Origin: Cristatella mucedo
Lineage: Eukaryota > Bryozoa > Phylactolaemata > Cristatellidae
Assembly: GCA_009760855.2 (NCBI GenBank)
Contig: WPIO01000097.1
Span: forward strand, 250,001-310,000
DNA length: 60,000 bases
Reading direction: 5' to 3'
Shown: positions 43,641 to 55,230 of the stretch, one piece after another
Layout: every line of letters starts with the position of its first letter
Position numbering within the stretch: position 1 is the first letter of the stretch
Translations under genes and position numbers: made by a program
Notes under the pieces: model-generated
What the model was told of the DNA's origin: nothing
Databases searched by the model: none
The model's input: only the letters and a program-made list of their open reading frames with translations

Positions 43641-44140
43641 TTCTGACACAGCAGATGTTATCATTAGCCAGTTGACACGATTCCTTCACTGTATAAGTGA
43701 AGTGCCTAGAATGAAGTTCAGGTTTCTTAGGGGGCTATGCAAATGTATGACTATTAGTTTTTATCAATGATTGTTAAATCTAACTAGAATTGCATAAGCC
43801 TGGTTACGCTCGGATTTGCTTGGGTCGCACAATTTGCCATTATTTCTGTTCGCTTATTGAATGGTCATAAGCAAGCTGAGGTACACTCATGAGTTACAGT
43901 TCAAAGTTATAGATAGGCATCAATTTTCGAAGCCTCTTCTGTGGACTGTGCATCATTTAAGTCTTAGCTGAGATTATATCGGTCGGCGGGAGAAAAGAGA
44001 TAAATAATAGTCATCGACTGCATATTCATCGATTTTATCGAATAAATACAACATACTACATACTACTATTACTAAGTACGATAGCCAAAAGCCTTTATCC
44101 TATGCAACAAGGAGAAAGTGAAGTGAGTAGCTGAGTCTCA
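43641..44140 (+). mobile_element. Second L2A tail and following unit sequence
   Basis: GTGAAGTGCCTAGAATGAAG and TTCTTAGGGGGCTATGCAAA (43695-43745) form an L2A stem-loop equivalent to 20280-20370. The rest pairs with 20380-20700 (GAATGGTCATAAGCAAGCTG). 44075-44135 keeps the start of the minus-strand L2B fragment of unit a. Confidence 0.6.
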
Positions 44141-44870
44141 TTTCGTAATGGTTTCTAGTCAGCATCTGTAAAGTGCCTAGAAAGAGATTCAGTCCTCTGA
44201 GGACGCTATGCAAATGTATTGACTTTATTATTATTACTGTTATTACTATCAACTACGGAACGAAGCCGAAATTTGAGCTTGATTAGACAAGAATGCCACC
44301 AACACTACTTCTCGCCGACCTGCACTGGCTCACAATCAAGCAACGTATCGTCTTGATCTTTCTGTCACATACTATTTGGTCCCTTCCTTCTCTGGCTCCA
44401 GTCAACCTCTCAGAGCTACTCCTCTACCAGGTCAAACATCGTACAACCCACTGCTTCGGCTCAAATTGCCTAGCTGTACCTGATACGAACCTCAGATTAT
44501 TTAGAGACCGTACCTTCAGCTCTATGCTCCCAAAGTCCGGAACTCACTCCCGACTGACGTCGTGACAGGCTCTGACATGACGTCGTTAAAAAAGCTTATA
44601 ACACACTTGTTTATTACAGCATTTAATGGGTCCTTGCGTTTAGTCCTTTGTGTGTTCATGCGCGTTGACACTGCGCCTACTGCTACTAATCATACCTACA
44701 GAGTACATGTTGACCCTGTGCATGTCACATCTAACAATGCTTGATGCTGGATTACATTAAGCATTTTACCACTTATCAATTGGTTGCACTTTCTTTACAG
44801 AACATCTATAAAGTGCCTAGAAAGAGACCAAGTTCGCTTAGAGAGCTCTACAAATATAATACTGTTTTTA
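44141..44870 (+). mobile_element. L2A tail followed by an L2A C-terminal part, plus strand
   Basis: 44145-44245 is a 3' tail with ATT repeats. 44250-44590 encodes LLADLHWLTIKQRIVLIFLS and the following C-terminal region, then 3' UTR and a last stem-loop (AAAGTGCCTAGAAAGAGACC at 44810). Pairs with 20940-21400 of unit a. Unit c similarity ends about here. Confidence 0.75.
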
Positions 44871-44924
44871 TAGACGACCAAACCATAAGGTACATAAGCA
44901 TTTATACCTCGACATCTCTCACTG

Positions 44925-45235
44925 AAGTAGGACCTTAGTTGGTTTAGCAGGGTGGCTGCGGTACCTGGGCATATCGTGAAGCCATCCTGAAGGATCTGGT
45001 GGTCAATTGTGTCAAATTCTGCAGATGTATGTAAAGAACTGACCGAGAGACTATATCCTGATTAGTCTTGATCAGGAGATAAGTATAGGCTGCTGCAGAG
45101 TAGTTTCTGCGGAACGATTATTAAGCCATAAATGCCGATTTGAGCATGTTAGCAGGCTCTGGTGAAATTGTGTGATCTTTTAGTCTCTTTAACATCACTC
45201 TTTCAAGCTACTTAAAGTTCTCAGTAGATACAGAC
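44925..45235 (-). mobile_element. L2-like reverse transcriptase relic, minus strand
   Basis: The minus strand around 45000-45025 reads FDTIDHQIL-like codons. The adjacent stretch, on to TCAAGCTACTTAAAGTTC, resembles the inverted fingers region of L2A. It is heavily decayed, and the family is uncertain. Confidence 0.45.
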
Positions 45236-45329
45236 GTGAACAAGGAGACGGAAGAAGAGTAGGGAGATGATTGGCTGCGACTCTTCGAGCATCGACAGAA
45301 CTAAGTGGAATGAGCCCTTAACCCGTCTG

Positions 45330-45475
45330 TCGTACTCACGAAGACTGCCGAGCTGCTTTGGCCCTCTTGCCGAGGTCGTGGGCTCGAGCCCTGAGGCACA
45401 TTTGAAGCGCCTGAAAAGAGAATAAGTTCTCTTAAGGTGCTTTAAAAATGAATTATATATATTTATATATTCGAA
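45330..45475 (+). mobile_element. SINE B, plus strand
   Basis: GAGGTCGTGGGCTCGAGCCC (B-box-like) is followed by GAGGCACATTTGAAGCGCCT, GAAAAGAGAATAAGTTCTCT and TAAGGTGCTTTAAAAATGAA. This repeats the layout of 29842-29996. The arms AGCGCC and GGTGCT still pair with one G-U. The tRNA head is decayed. AT-rich tail. Confidence 0.75.
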
Positions 45476-45554
45476 GGAACTCGCTATTAAGTCACCACTG
45501 TGATAACTACCACTTGGGATAGCTACAATAGCTACCACTAGCCATTTGATTGTG

Positions 45555-45650
45555 CTTACTTTGCAGTAAATGTAAAGCGCCCAGAAAGAGATTGAGCTCT
45601 CCGATGGCGCTTTATCAAGTGTGGTATTGTTGTTATTATTATAACCAGGC
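45555..45650 (+). mobile_element. L2A 3' tail, plus strand
   Basis: AAAGCGCCCAGAAAGAGATT, GAGCTCTCCGATGGCGCTTT, then ATCAAGTGTGGTATTGTTGT and ATTATTATAA. Complete stem-loop, very short insertion. Confidence 0.8.
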
Positions 45651-45659
45651 AGTATACTT

Positions 45660-46520
45660 GCTGTAAGCATTTAAGGAAATAGTCGATAAGTAGCAATCAC
45701 ACTTTTGGGTTATTGATCTCCGATTCAACTATTTCTCAACAAAATGCGCAAGAAACACCTTAGCCACAGTGGATTGACACGACCTATTAGAACCCTTAAA
45801 CGCCAAGCGGCGAGCAGTGAATCCTGACTTCTTGGCAGCTTTTCCTAGCCTAAGATTAGCATCGCTAGATTTCTTTATGAAAGTTCGTTCGCTTCTCATT
45901 GTTCAAGACTCCATAACGAATCAGCAGTGACTTCAGTTTACCGGACGCACTGACGCGCAGGAACCTCATTTAACAACATGAATAGCGCGGCTTTGCTTTT
46001 ACGACGCCATTACTGGCTCGGAAGCGGCGCGATCCCTGTTCCTGAACTGGGAGATATGGGTAGCAGCCACGATCCCGGCAGGACAGGGCACCGCCGGCTA
46101 ATGTATACATGCAAGTTACCTATTATAAAAATAAATTAATGTATATAGATATATATATATATTATTATAAATTATGTATTTAATGTTTATTTAAATGTAC
46201 GTGTACCTAAAGGTGCGCGTAATTATGAACCCTTGCAAATGATTTTCTGATGCACTCATAATAGCACCAATGGTTAATAGAGGCGCGGCTAGCGACAGAA
46301 ATGTAACATTGAGTCTCGGAGCTACTCCGAATAGATATTTCCTATAGGTACATCGCGTGAACGAGTGGCGAAAATGACTCTTTTGGCATGTCATCGGCGT
46401 CACGTGCTTCCGCCACCCCAGCCGACGATCCGAACGCCCAGCGGGCACACTCCAGGGTGGCACGTGACCGTACCCTTGTCTCGCATTTTCACTTCTTGCT
46501 TGTGCGTCGGTCTGTACGCA
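45660..46520. other. No gene recognised; short AT-rich tract
   Basis: 46125-46200 is AT-rich (ATAGATATATATATATATTA). Frames elsewhere are short (46191-46463 minus is the longest) and resemble nothing known. Confidence 0.4.
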
Positions 46521-46525
46521 CGCTT

Positions 46526-46610
<85 letters not shown>

Positions 46611-46640
46611 CCTCTCTCTCTCTCTTTCTCTCTTTCCTCA
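46526..46640. repeat. (CT)n microsatellite
   Basis: About 80 bases of pure CT, then CCCCTCTCTC and CTTTCTCTC interruptions. Ser/Leu and Arg/Glu frames across it are repeat artefacts. Confidence 0.95.
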
Positions 46641-47367
46641 CGCTATATGCTCTGGAGCAGCCTACCCGATGGCTACTACTCGGTAGGTACACACGCCCGC
46701 GTGCGTTGCCTGCTTACAATACAACCGTCGTCACTACCGACGTGCGTGTATATGGGGACATCACCGTTCGTCGTTCTTCTTCGTCGGGCCCCACAACTGC
46801 ACTCGTGTGGTCAATAGACGTCTGCGTACCTGCACGCGCCTGCACTAGCTAGCTGCTGCCGCGACCTCAAGACCTCGAGCGGCTCTATTTCTTCTAGCGC
46901 GGGTCACGTGGCGATGGGTTCTCCTTAAGGCGTGCTCGGTGCGGTTGTTCGACAGAGTTGGTCTTAAGCCGTTCTGCGAGCTGTAGTGCTGCAAACATAA
47001 AAGCGTTATCTTCGAACTTTCAGCGTAGTACAACGAATTTTCAGCGCGAACGTGTACAACACTTATAGCTTCGATGTGCTTTTCCAAGTCCGAAATAGCG
47101 GAGCGTCAGAAGAGACAGAGGGGCGGATCTCTCCAAAAGGGCAAAGGTTAGCGGCAACTGTCACGCCGTCCGGTACGCAATTACCGCACATCCAGTGCGA
47201 CTGCAGTCGTCTGGCGAGGCGCTAAAAGCGGCATTCCGTTGAAGTTGTGCTAGTGCAGCTTGCGGTCGCAAAATACATTTAGGACTACAGTGCTCCAAGG
47301 TCCCTCAGCGAACCGACCGGCGCCCGTACCGGCGGCCGACCGGCACCCGACCGGCGCTCGGAATTTA
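46641..47367. other. No gene recognised; small GC-rich repeats
   Basis: 47313-47362 contains a GACCGGC motif four times with related flanks. No frame is persuasive. Confidence 0.35.
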
Positions 47368-47463
47368 GGCGTCGTCATCTACTGCTGCCGAAATTTTGAA
47401 AGCGTTGGTTATGGTTGAGCTGTTTGTCTGTTTGAGCCAGGTGTCAGTCAAAGCTAAGAGGTC
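47368..47463 (-). pseudogene. Non-LTR endonuclease N-terminal fragment, minus strand
   Basis: The frame encodes DLLALTDTWLKQTNSSTITN followed by AFKISAAVDDDA. DLLALTDTWLK matches the conserved EN segment LLALIETWLK of the L2A at about 10565-10594. The rest is not alignable with confidence. It is the only endonuclease remnant outside 10440-11250. Confidence 0.5.
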
Positions 47464-47469
47464 AACGAG

Positions 47470-49800
47470 GCGCCGACAAGAATCGTATCCCTTAGTGTGA
47501 GCAGGATGGTCAAATCGGCCGTAACGCAAGTGGCCGGAAGGGCGCCGGTGCAGCATCGGGAAAATTACTTGACCACCTCGCAGTGCACTATTAAAGCAAA
47601 GGTTTCTCCTGGCGGCAAACGCTGCTGTAGAGAAACATGCATTCCGACTGAAATCTCTACCGTGAGTTCAACTGAAGGTTAATCGAACGTCAAGATGAGC
47701 AACTAAGGCCAGCCGACGAAAGCACTTCCCACGCCATCGGGAATGTCTGTCTCCATCGAGAAGTCAAGAGCTGTTGTGTAATTCTCCAGCCAGCCCCCTC
47801 CGCATCGATTGACCGACTAATGCATCACGCGAAGCGCCGCAGCCCCCGTGCGACTCGTCGTTGCTGACCAGAGATCAGCGATTATTCTATTCGATCGTGA
47901 TGACTATTTATTGCGCAATGGCTTCGCTCCGCAAAGCGTGTTGTCACACGAAACGCGCCAGTATGAATTGCTGCATTAAAGCGCTTCTGCGTGGGCAGTA
48001 GTTTGCCGTTTGCACAGTAAGACTACGCACGCACGGAGACAGGCGAGCGATCTGTCTGAGTAGTCGTGAGACCGGAACGGCTGTACCAGTGAAACTTCCC
48101 TTATCAGAGTATGCGCATCTAAAAAGAAACGGCCTTGCAGTGACGAAGATGAGGAGAAGGCGATCGCTCACAAAATAAAACGCTTTTCGAAAAACCCCTA
48201 CTTTAAAAAGCACTCTTTTTAAATTGTTCTTCCGAGAACTTTTTGCACCAGGTTAATTGCTTGTCTTGCATAATACCCATTCGCTCGTAGAAGGCGACTC
48301 TCGTGTTTTTCGCCGGGGCTTTGGCGTGAATCGATTTGGAGCAATTTTCCGTGGGCAATCTCCGACGAAACGTTGGCGATACTACAAATACGTAGTTTGC
48401 GGCTACATCAAGAGAAGTGGATATTTCTAACGGATGAGCTAGTTCGCGAGAGGGATGAACAGGGACCCAGGTCAATATCTCGCTAGGACGCGTCATTCTT
48501 GCTAGGCTGGCTTGGCAAAACCCCGAAAAAAACGGGAAATCTTCTCATCACCAAATTTCTTGGTTAGAGTATGGCTGATATCAAAAAGGTTATTCGAGTC
48601 TGCAATGGCCAATGGACTGCTAAATTTTCCACTCGCACCAACGAATAACAAAAATGCAGTTGGATCATTTTACCCTTTCTCGCTGTCTGTGCTTTTTAAA
48701 ACTCGGCATTTAGCTTTCTACCGCTTGCTGAGCCTACGAAGGAAAAATGCCGTGACAATCTCAATAGTGCCAGCTTCGTTTGGCAAGCAGCTGACAGTCT
48801 GACAACTGACAGTCAGAAGCGAACTGGCAATACCGCGTACGTGAGGTAGATGAGATGTACGAAAGCAGTATCAGCCAAGAAGTCGGACGAATTTTGCAAA
48901 GCGGCCTGGTCGTAAAAGGCAGCGGTTCTATATATCGAGCGGGAAAGTGGCACCGCCTAACCAATCCACTCTTTTCCTACAGGATTTCTCCGAGGTACCC
49001 AAATACAATGTATGTTAAACTGAAATGTTGGAATGCTATGTCAGCCAGACAATGACAGCACAAGAGGGTAAAAGCGCCTCCTGAATTCCTGAATACGGGA
49101 ACTGACCACTTCATTGGTCATCAGCCCCTATACTAAGCTAGATGTATTAACAAGTCAGTTACTGGTTTTAGTTTGTGAGTTAGTAGATCCGGCACAGTTG
49201 CTGACGTCACGCTTAAATTATGCTCGTTGCACTAATGAGTGTCAAAAAGGGAGGAGCAATAATTGGCTGGCTTGTACACGAAGATGCGCCATGTAACGTA
49301 TCTCGCTGCGCCTGCCTTGCCCTGCGCCTGCCTTGGTAAGCGATGTAAAACGTGCATAAATAGATTCTGATCGTGATTGCCCATGGGGGGCTTACTATGT
49401 AGGTGGTACAAATTTAACGACGGCCAGCACGTCTGTTCGTTACGCACACGCAACTCGATGCTGATTCGTTGCCCGGCGTTGTTATGGACTTACTACCGCG
49501 CGACCCCCTACCCCCCCCCCCAGTTCGGGCCCCGGCACAACGCACGAAATTTGTAAGGATATGTAGCTCGCAATACGATACGCCAACGGCAACGACACGG
49601 CGCTCGACATTCTGCACGCAGCACTGACAGAAACATCTTGTAGAAAAAGGGAAAACAATATCCTGTATATTAAGGCTGATACGGCAGGCGACCTCTAACA
49701 GACTCGTTCACAGCTTACAGCAGCTCACCCTCAGTGCTTTGACTCATTGACCTTTGGTGGAAAATTTTCCGAACGTGGTGTGCGGCTTTCACGTCCAGCC
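47470..49800. other. Unassigned, apparently low-copy sequence
   Basis: No L2, SINE or unit sequence was recognised. A poly-C run lies at 49503-49521, and GACAGTCTGAC/GACAGTCAG repeats lie near 48793. A polypyrimidine tract with AG (CTCTTTTCCTACAG, near 48968) could be a splice acceptor but has no supporting exon. Open frames are all under 100 codons. Confidence 0.35.
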
Positions 49801-49817
49801 AGAACTCGGCCGTAAAC

Positions 49818-49943
49818 ATGGCGTTCGTAACGGCGAGACAGTATCAGCTGACAAAAGGCACATATCGGTATAGCCTGAACCACTTGATCGCGGCTAACGA
49901 CTTGCAGGTACAGCACTACTGCACGCAGCTATGCCGACAGTAG
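49818..49943 (+). CDS. Exon-like short ORF with splice-donor-like site
   Basis: The ATG has a good initiation context (AAACATGG). The frame reads MAFVTARQYQLTKGTYRYSL, then NHLIAANDLQ, at which point the DNA reads GACTTGCAG-GTACAG, a donor-like junction at about 49908. Read through, it stops after 41 codons. It could be a first coding exon of an unknown gene or a chance frame. An overlapping minus-strand frame (49916-49731) is equally open. Confidence 0.2.
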   Translation: MAFVTARQYQLTKGTYRYSLNHLIAANDLQVQHYCTQLCRQ

Positions 49944-50079
49944 CAGAGCAGAAGAAGCACGAAGGCGGCGACGAAGAGCGCCCATCCCTAAACTTAACGA
50001 GTCATTAATATTCATAACACGGAGAAGCCTATTTGACAGTTATTGAGCGCTACGGGCGTTCAACGGTGGTCGAGGCAGA

Positions 50080-50087
50080 TATAAAAG
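50080..50087 (+). promoter_or_regulatory. TATA box with initiator-like TCA downstream
   Basis: CAGATATAAAAGGCTC contains TATAAAAG. An initiator-like TCTCAACC places A at 50107, 27 bases downstream. An ATG near 50120 opens only 24 codons. This is the best core-promoter-like arrangement in the right third of the window, but no gene is attached. Confidence 0.3.
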
Positions 50088-50159
50088 GCTCAGCGACCTA
50101 AATCTCAACCCAGTTCTAATGTCTCGACTGAATCTGGACGCAAGCTGGCTGCCTGTTGT

Positions 50160-50934
50160 GTGGCGTCAGCTTTTATGCGGCTTAAGTCATTAATTATCGC
50201 ACCATCTGCTCCTATCGGTTACAAATCAGGAACCGCGAGTAATTCATAAGTCATAATCTGGCTAATTTAGTTCGACGCCATTTCAGCACCGACGAATGAA
50301 TTTCATATTATTAGAATTAGAGTATATTCTTGTTTACAAGAAAACTATCAAATATTATTTCTGAAATACGTTGTCATTTTACCTCTTGCCCAGATTTCGC
50401 TCTGTTAACTAAGAACTCTAAGCTTGACCTTCATAAGGACATGCTCACCAGTTAGGTCAGCGGTCACTCAGACCAGACGTCCAAATCCGAGTGGGTGTTA
50501 ACTGTGAGGGCTTTTCACTGGTGCAGACTAATTTTCATATAAAACCTGTGGCTTCTAACTGAAATTGTGGACCGGGAAGTTTCCAGAGCAATTACTTGGG
50601 AGTAAAATATAAGCACGCAGAAAATAGGCATACGCTGTACCTAGCGAAGACAACTAGGAGAAAAAAGCAACAGGGGACGCCACTCAGTGCGACACTTCGG
50701 AAACTTTACAGAAACGACAAATACGACAAACTCTTCTGCAGAAGAGACGGAAGAATAATCCTGGGAGTTTCGTGCTGTTATTGCTCAGCTAACGTCTCAC
50801 TTGTGACAAGGGCAGCAATAGAAATAGACTGAAGGTGAAATTTGAGCCGTTCGCGACCCGGGCTGTGCTACGGAGGAGTCCTTGCCCGACAGTAGGCCGG
50901 GCTCACCAATTAGGCTGGGCTTACCATTAGGTCA
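50160..50934. other. Unassigned sequence
   Basis: No repeat was recognised. The longest frame is 50596-50832 on the plus strand (78 codons, Lys/Arg-rich, CRRDGRIILGVSCCYC), without a recognisable domain. Confidence 0.35.
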
Positions 50935-52090
50935 GCGAAAGCATAGATAATATCAGGACTGACTTTCCATCAACAACACACGATGACTATTGCAGATTAT
51001 ACCGATCTATCCTATCAAAGGCAAAGTCTAGCTTTTGTACAAAAGTTGTCGAATCACAACTTCGCAATTCAAAATTGCTGCCGTCTACCATTAACCGTTG
51101 AGTTAAGTGCACCCAGGTTAGCTTACCTAGTGATCTTAGGGGTGATCTATCGGATCGCTTCTCCAACTTCTTCGTCAGCAAGCTAGATAAGACCGGGAGC
51201 CCAACTCGGAGGTAACATATCCACTGGACGTCTCTCGCTATCTCTCTCTCTCTCTCTCTCTCTCAAAAAGTGTAAAGCTAAAAATCGGCTCATTCAGCGT
51301 CTCCTAGAACATCTGAGCGAGATCTGGGTAAAATCTTGCAAAGCGACCTTTCACTAGATGGCCACATCAGTTCCACGATCAAGTCTGCCTATTTCCATCT
51401 ATATACAAGTGCTAGAATGGGATCCTGATTAGGCAGGGATATCACATGCAAGTAAGTCCGTGCACTGGTTAAATCCCGTCTTCACTTTGCTACCAGCAGG
51501 TCGTCTAGCCTGAGTAATCTGGCGCTAAGAGTTGATTAAAAACATTGCCGACAAACTTTTCCGTCGTGAGCGCCGCATTTGCTGCATGGCATCACTTGTC
51601 ACCGGCCAGCACTGGTTCCATATCAAGCAGGCAGCCTATCGCCTACAAGATTTGTCACACACTTTTAGGTCCCTTCATTCTCTCGCTTCAGCCCAGATTT
51701 CCGAACTACTTTCCAATCATGCATTTCATCGTACCGCAGCTCTCCTGACCAAGTTGTTTAGCTATACACAAACCAATCTTAAATCCTGTAGAGACCGCCC
51801 CTTAAATTCGTTGTCTCTTAAATCTTAGAACTTACTCCCGACTGACGTCGTGACATTCCATGATTTGACAATAATGAAACTGAAGCTAAAACAGCGCCTA
51901 TTCTTCATAGCATTTTTGAGGTTCGTGGGAGTTGTCCTTTGTGTACTTACGTGTGCTGACGCTGTGCATATTGTCACTAAACATATTTACATGTTTCCGT
52001 TGTGGCAAAAGTTCAGTGCCTAAAAAATATTTTGTTCTCTGAGGTGGATTTAAAAAGGTATTATTTGTATAGTATTTATTATGATTAGAA
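50935..52090 (+). mobile_element. L2A relic, plus strand, with internal deletion
   Basis: 50960-51215 matches the post-endonuclease linker (AGGACTGACTTTCCATCAAC, GCAAAGTCTAGCTTTTGTAC). A (CT)n run at 51238-51265 marks the join. 51268-51990 then matches the IGSASIS to C-terminal region and the 3' UTR. A decayed tail lies at 52010-52085. The RT core is missing and all frames are broken. Confidence 0.7.
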
Positions 52091-52094
52091 AGAA

Positions 52095-52945
52095 ACGACT
52101 ACGATAATAATAATAATAATAATGCACTTATAAAGCGCCCTCAGAGAACTTACTCTCTTTCTAGGCGCTTTACATTTGCTGCAAAGGGAAATGCAATTGA
52201 ATGGTAAGTAAAATCATGCTTAAAAAACAAACAAGATGAATAACATGGTTAGGGGTGACATGCACAGGGTCAGCATGCAAATGTGGTTAGTGGCAGCATG
52301 CACAGTGTCAGCACGCATAAGCACATTAAAGACGAATCACAGGGACCCACTAAATGCTGTCCTAAATAGGTGTGTGCTTGTGTAAATAAGTTCCTTTCAA
52401 ATGTGGTCAAGTCAGGGGATGTTCTGACGTAGGTCGGGAGGGAGTTCCAGGCTTTGGGAGCAAATGAACTAAATGCACGGTCTCCAAAGGATTTGAGGTT
52501 TGTACGAGGTATTTGTAGACTGTTGGATTCCAAAAAGTGGGTGGTACGATGCTTGGCCTGATGGGGGAGTATGTCGGAGAGATAGGCTGGAGCCATAGAA
52601 TTAAGGGACCTAAAAGTGAGCGACAAAACCTTGAAGTCAATCCGTTGCTTGACTGGTAGCCAGTGCAGGTCGGCGAGAAGTGGAGTAATGTGGCAACTGC
52701 GACGCTCACGACAGATAAGCCTAGCTGCAGAGTTTTGCACCAGCTGCAATCGCCTGATCGCACATGCTGGTAGGCCAGTAAGCAGTGAGTTGCAGAAGTC
52801 GAGATGAGATGTCACGAATGCATGAACCAACTTAGACGTGGTATCCTTATCTAAACAAGCCCGAATTTTAGCAATGTTATGAAGCTGAAAATAGGCAGAT
52901 TTGACTGTGGAACTGACGTGGTCGTCTAACGAGAGGTCGCTACGA
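52095..52945 (-). mobile_element. L2A, 5'-truncated, young-looking, minus strand
   Basis: A clean (TAA)n, complete stem-loop and full 3' UTR precede an open C-terminal RT frame (52830-52270) with LDFCNSLLTGLPACAIRRLQ and HWLPVKQRIDFKVLSLTFRS. It stops near CTAACGAGAGGTCGCTACG. It lies tail to tail with the preceding plus-strand relic and probably landed in or beside its AT-rich tail. Confidence 0.88.
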
Positions 52946-54589
52946 TGGTGATGAATGGAATAATTTCGTACTCAATAGTCAAATACATTATATAGTCGAT
53001 CTATGCATAGCCACAGCTCAAGTGGTGATTTCCAGTGTGCTTATTATAGTCGGCATGTCTTGGCCCCTACCTGAAAATTCCGTCTCTGCCACTGCACTGA
53101 TTAAGAATCATTATTACATAAGATATATACCGGTTTCTATAGGCTGCAATTGAAGACATCGAGATTTATTCCTAGGGCTGTTATAACCTGCCAGATATAG
53201 CATTCCGACTTTTCAGTTTGCCGGGAGGTTAGCCTAAAGGGATCTGGTTCTGAGTAGTCTACTTTTAATAGAAAGCTCTTGTAAAGCCCGTCATCTACGC
53301 AATTGCTTACACATTTTTTTCTCATAAAACCGGCTCCATACCCTGTTAGACAGGCATGGAATTTAGGTAATAGCTACATCAGGGGCGCTATATATTTATT
53401 TCTTTATCCACGGCATAGTTCGTATAACGAAATTGCAAATATTTCTCTTTGGACTTGGCACCCAACCAATTTTGCTTTAATTGTTGCATTTGGAGGAAAG
53501 CCTTTGTGCTTACGAGTAATACTTTGTTTTCTTTTACTGTAAAAATAGACTGAATGGAGACCCATTTCTAAGACTTCCCGTTGAGCCAACTAAAAGCCAA
53601 TGAGAAGTGCCACTCGAAAGTTCACGCTGCGGATACGGCCTGCGATGCACTGACTTCGACTGCCGTTGGGTTCTTCACGTACTCGCTTACTGGAGAATTG
53701 GAATTGGGAGACTGGCGGATCGGCCCACTCTCCGCTCTCGCCTGAAGTTAAATATACTGCTTCGCGACGAGAAGTCTGTACCGCGCGATCTGCGGCTACT
53801 GACTCGATAAGTTCGAGGCTGCACTCCAATGTTTGCTGGAGCCCACATATGTTACTGGAGCTTGTTTACCGTGGCGGCACGGCGGTTGAGCCGCCCTCGT
53901 CTTACGCGCGTCTACTTTCTCGGAGCGCCCAAGCTGTCAACGCAGCTTATAATTACTCATCCATTTCTTATCCTAAAATGGTGAGGGATTAACGAGAAAA
54001 TGAAGCGTCGTGTATGATTTATTTTAATTCACTGTGAGAATGTCACCATCCGCGGGCTAGCTCCTTGCGTGCTCGATGTGCGTGGCTATGCTCCCAGAGT
54101 CGAGGAGTTTCGAAGTGGCCATGCCCAGCATGCACCAGAGCCAATCATTTGTTGGCGAACTTTTAATATACATAGCGATTTCATGCAAACGCATGGTGAT
54201 GAAAACTCTTCAAAGAAACCGCTCGCAGGCGCAGGCTATTTGATTCGAATTTTTCAAGCGTCCGCACCCGAGTAGCTGCATTAAACCTGGGCTGTAAGTT
54301 GAACAAAAATTCTTCGTCAGGAGACATCCCGAAGGCTGCTTTTAACTTTGGAATTCCAAGAGTTCTCTAGAATATAGCAAGAATGTAGAAAATCAATAGA
54401 ACGCTCTTCGGTGCACTTGGCAGTAAATTCTAAATCATTTCATTTTAAACAATTCTTTGAGTCAGTATATAGTCAGCTATATCTAGGAGAATGCGCCACT
54501 AAACTGAGAAGGGGTAATGCTTCCAATAGCAAAAAACAAATGCCAGTCTCTAAACACTGCTGTAATTGAGCAGTATAATAGAATAAGAT
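52946..54589. other. Unassigned, apparently low-copy sequence
   Basis: No unit, L2 or SINE sequence was recognised. Overlapping frames on both strands at 53590-53992 (79 to 108 codons) compete and show no known domain. An AT-rich stretch spans 54400-54590. Confidence 0.35.
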
Positions 54590-55230
54590 ATGTATATGAA
54601 GCACCTTAAGATAACTTAATTTCTTTATTGGCACTTCAATAGTCCTGGCAAGGAATCATTTCCAATTATTAGTGATAGCATGCATAGCATTTCTTCACGC
54701 TCAAGCATGCAAAGGACCCTTCACACGAAGGATACAAAGTCTGCGAGGAACAGGTAAGTTTTTCAACCTCTTTTTAAATTTCACTAAGTCTGGATATCCG
54801 TTGATGTCATTTGGTAGTGAAGTGTCAGGCGCTGGGATCATAGAAGCTCGAGGCAAGCTCCAAGGGATTCGAGATTCACTGCATGGTGCAATCTATCTAC
54901 CAGAGTCAGACTCACGGGTGGTACAATGCCTGAACAGATTCATGAGGTATCTCGTACTTTGATGACACGCTGTATGACCGTTGGCCGTTTGCGTGTACTC
55001 TTTGAGATCTCTTAAGACCTATACCATTACAGTGCAGTGCCACTGTTGCACAGGCGAGACGATAGGTGCTCAAGCAAAAGTTGGTGATCAACAATCTCAA
55101 AAGCTGCGGCTAGGTCCAGAACACCTATCGGACAGAGTCCACCTAAGCCAGCATTTCTGCAATGGTCATTATACTTTCGCAGCATGATTGGCTCTGTGGA
55201 ACGACTGGGTATTCAAAATTAGTTGAACTT
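54590..55230 (-). mobile_element. Divergent L2A-related element, minus strand
   Basis: 54595-54645 resembles an inverted tail (GAAGCACCTTAAGATAACTT), and CAACCTCTTTTTAAATTTCA and GCTGGGATCATAGAAGC follow the order of the L2A C-terminal region. 54990-55215 resembles inverted RT (GTGCAGTGCCACTG, TGGTGATCAACAATCTCAAA encoding FEIVDHQ, then TGGCTCTGTGGAACGACTGG). It is more diverged than other copies and may be a separate subfamily. Confidence 0.6.

Noticed and set aside
47355-47377. L2B RT fragment GCTCGGAATTTAGGCGTCGT
   Set aside because: It resembles the ARNLGVVF codons of L2B for only about 22 bases, with no flanking similarity, so chance cannot be excluded.
53590-53992. Gene at the overlapping plus and minus frames
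   Set aside because: Both strands are open over the same interval, neither has a recognised domain or splice-like context, and the frames are under 110 codons.
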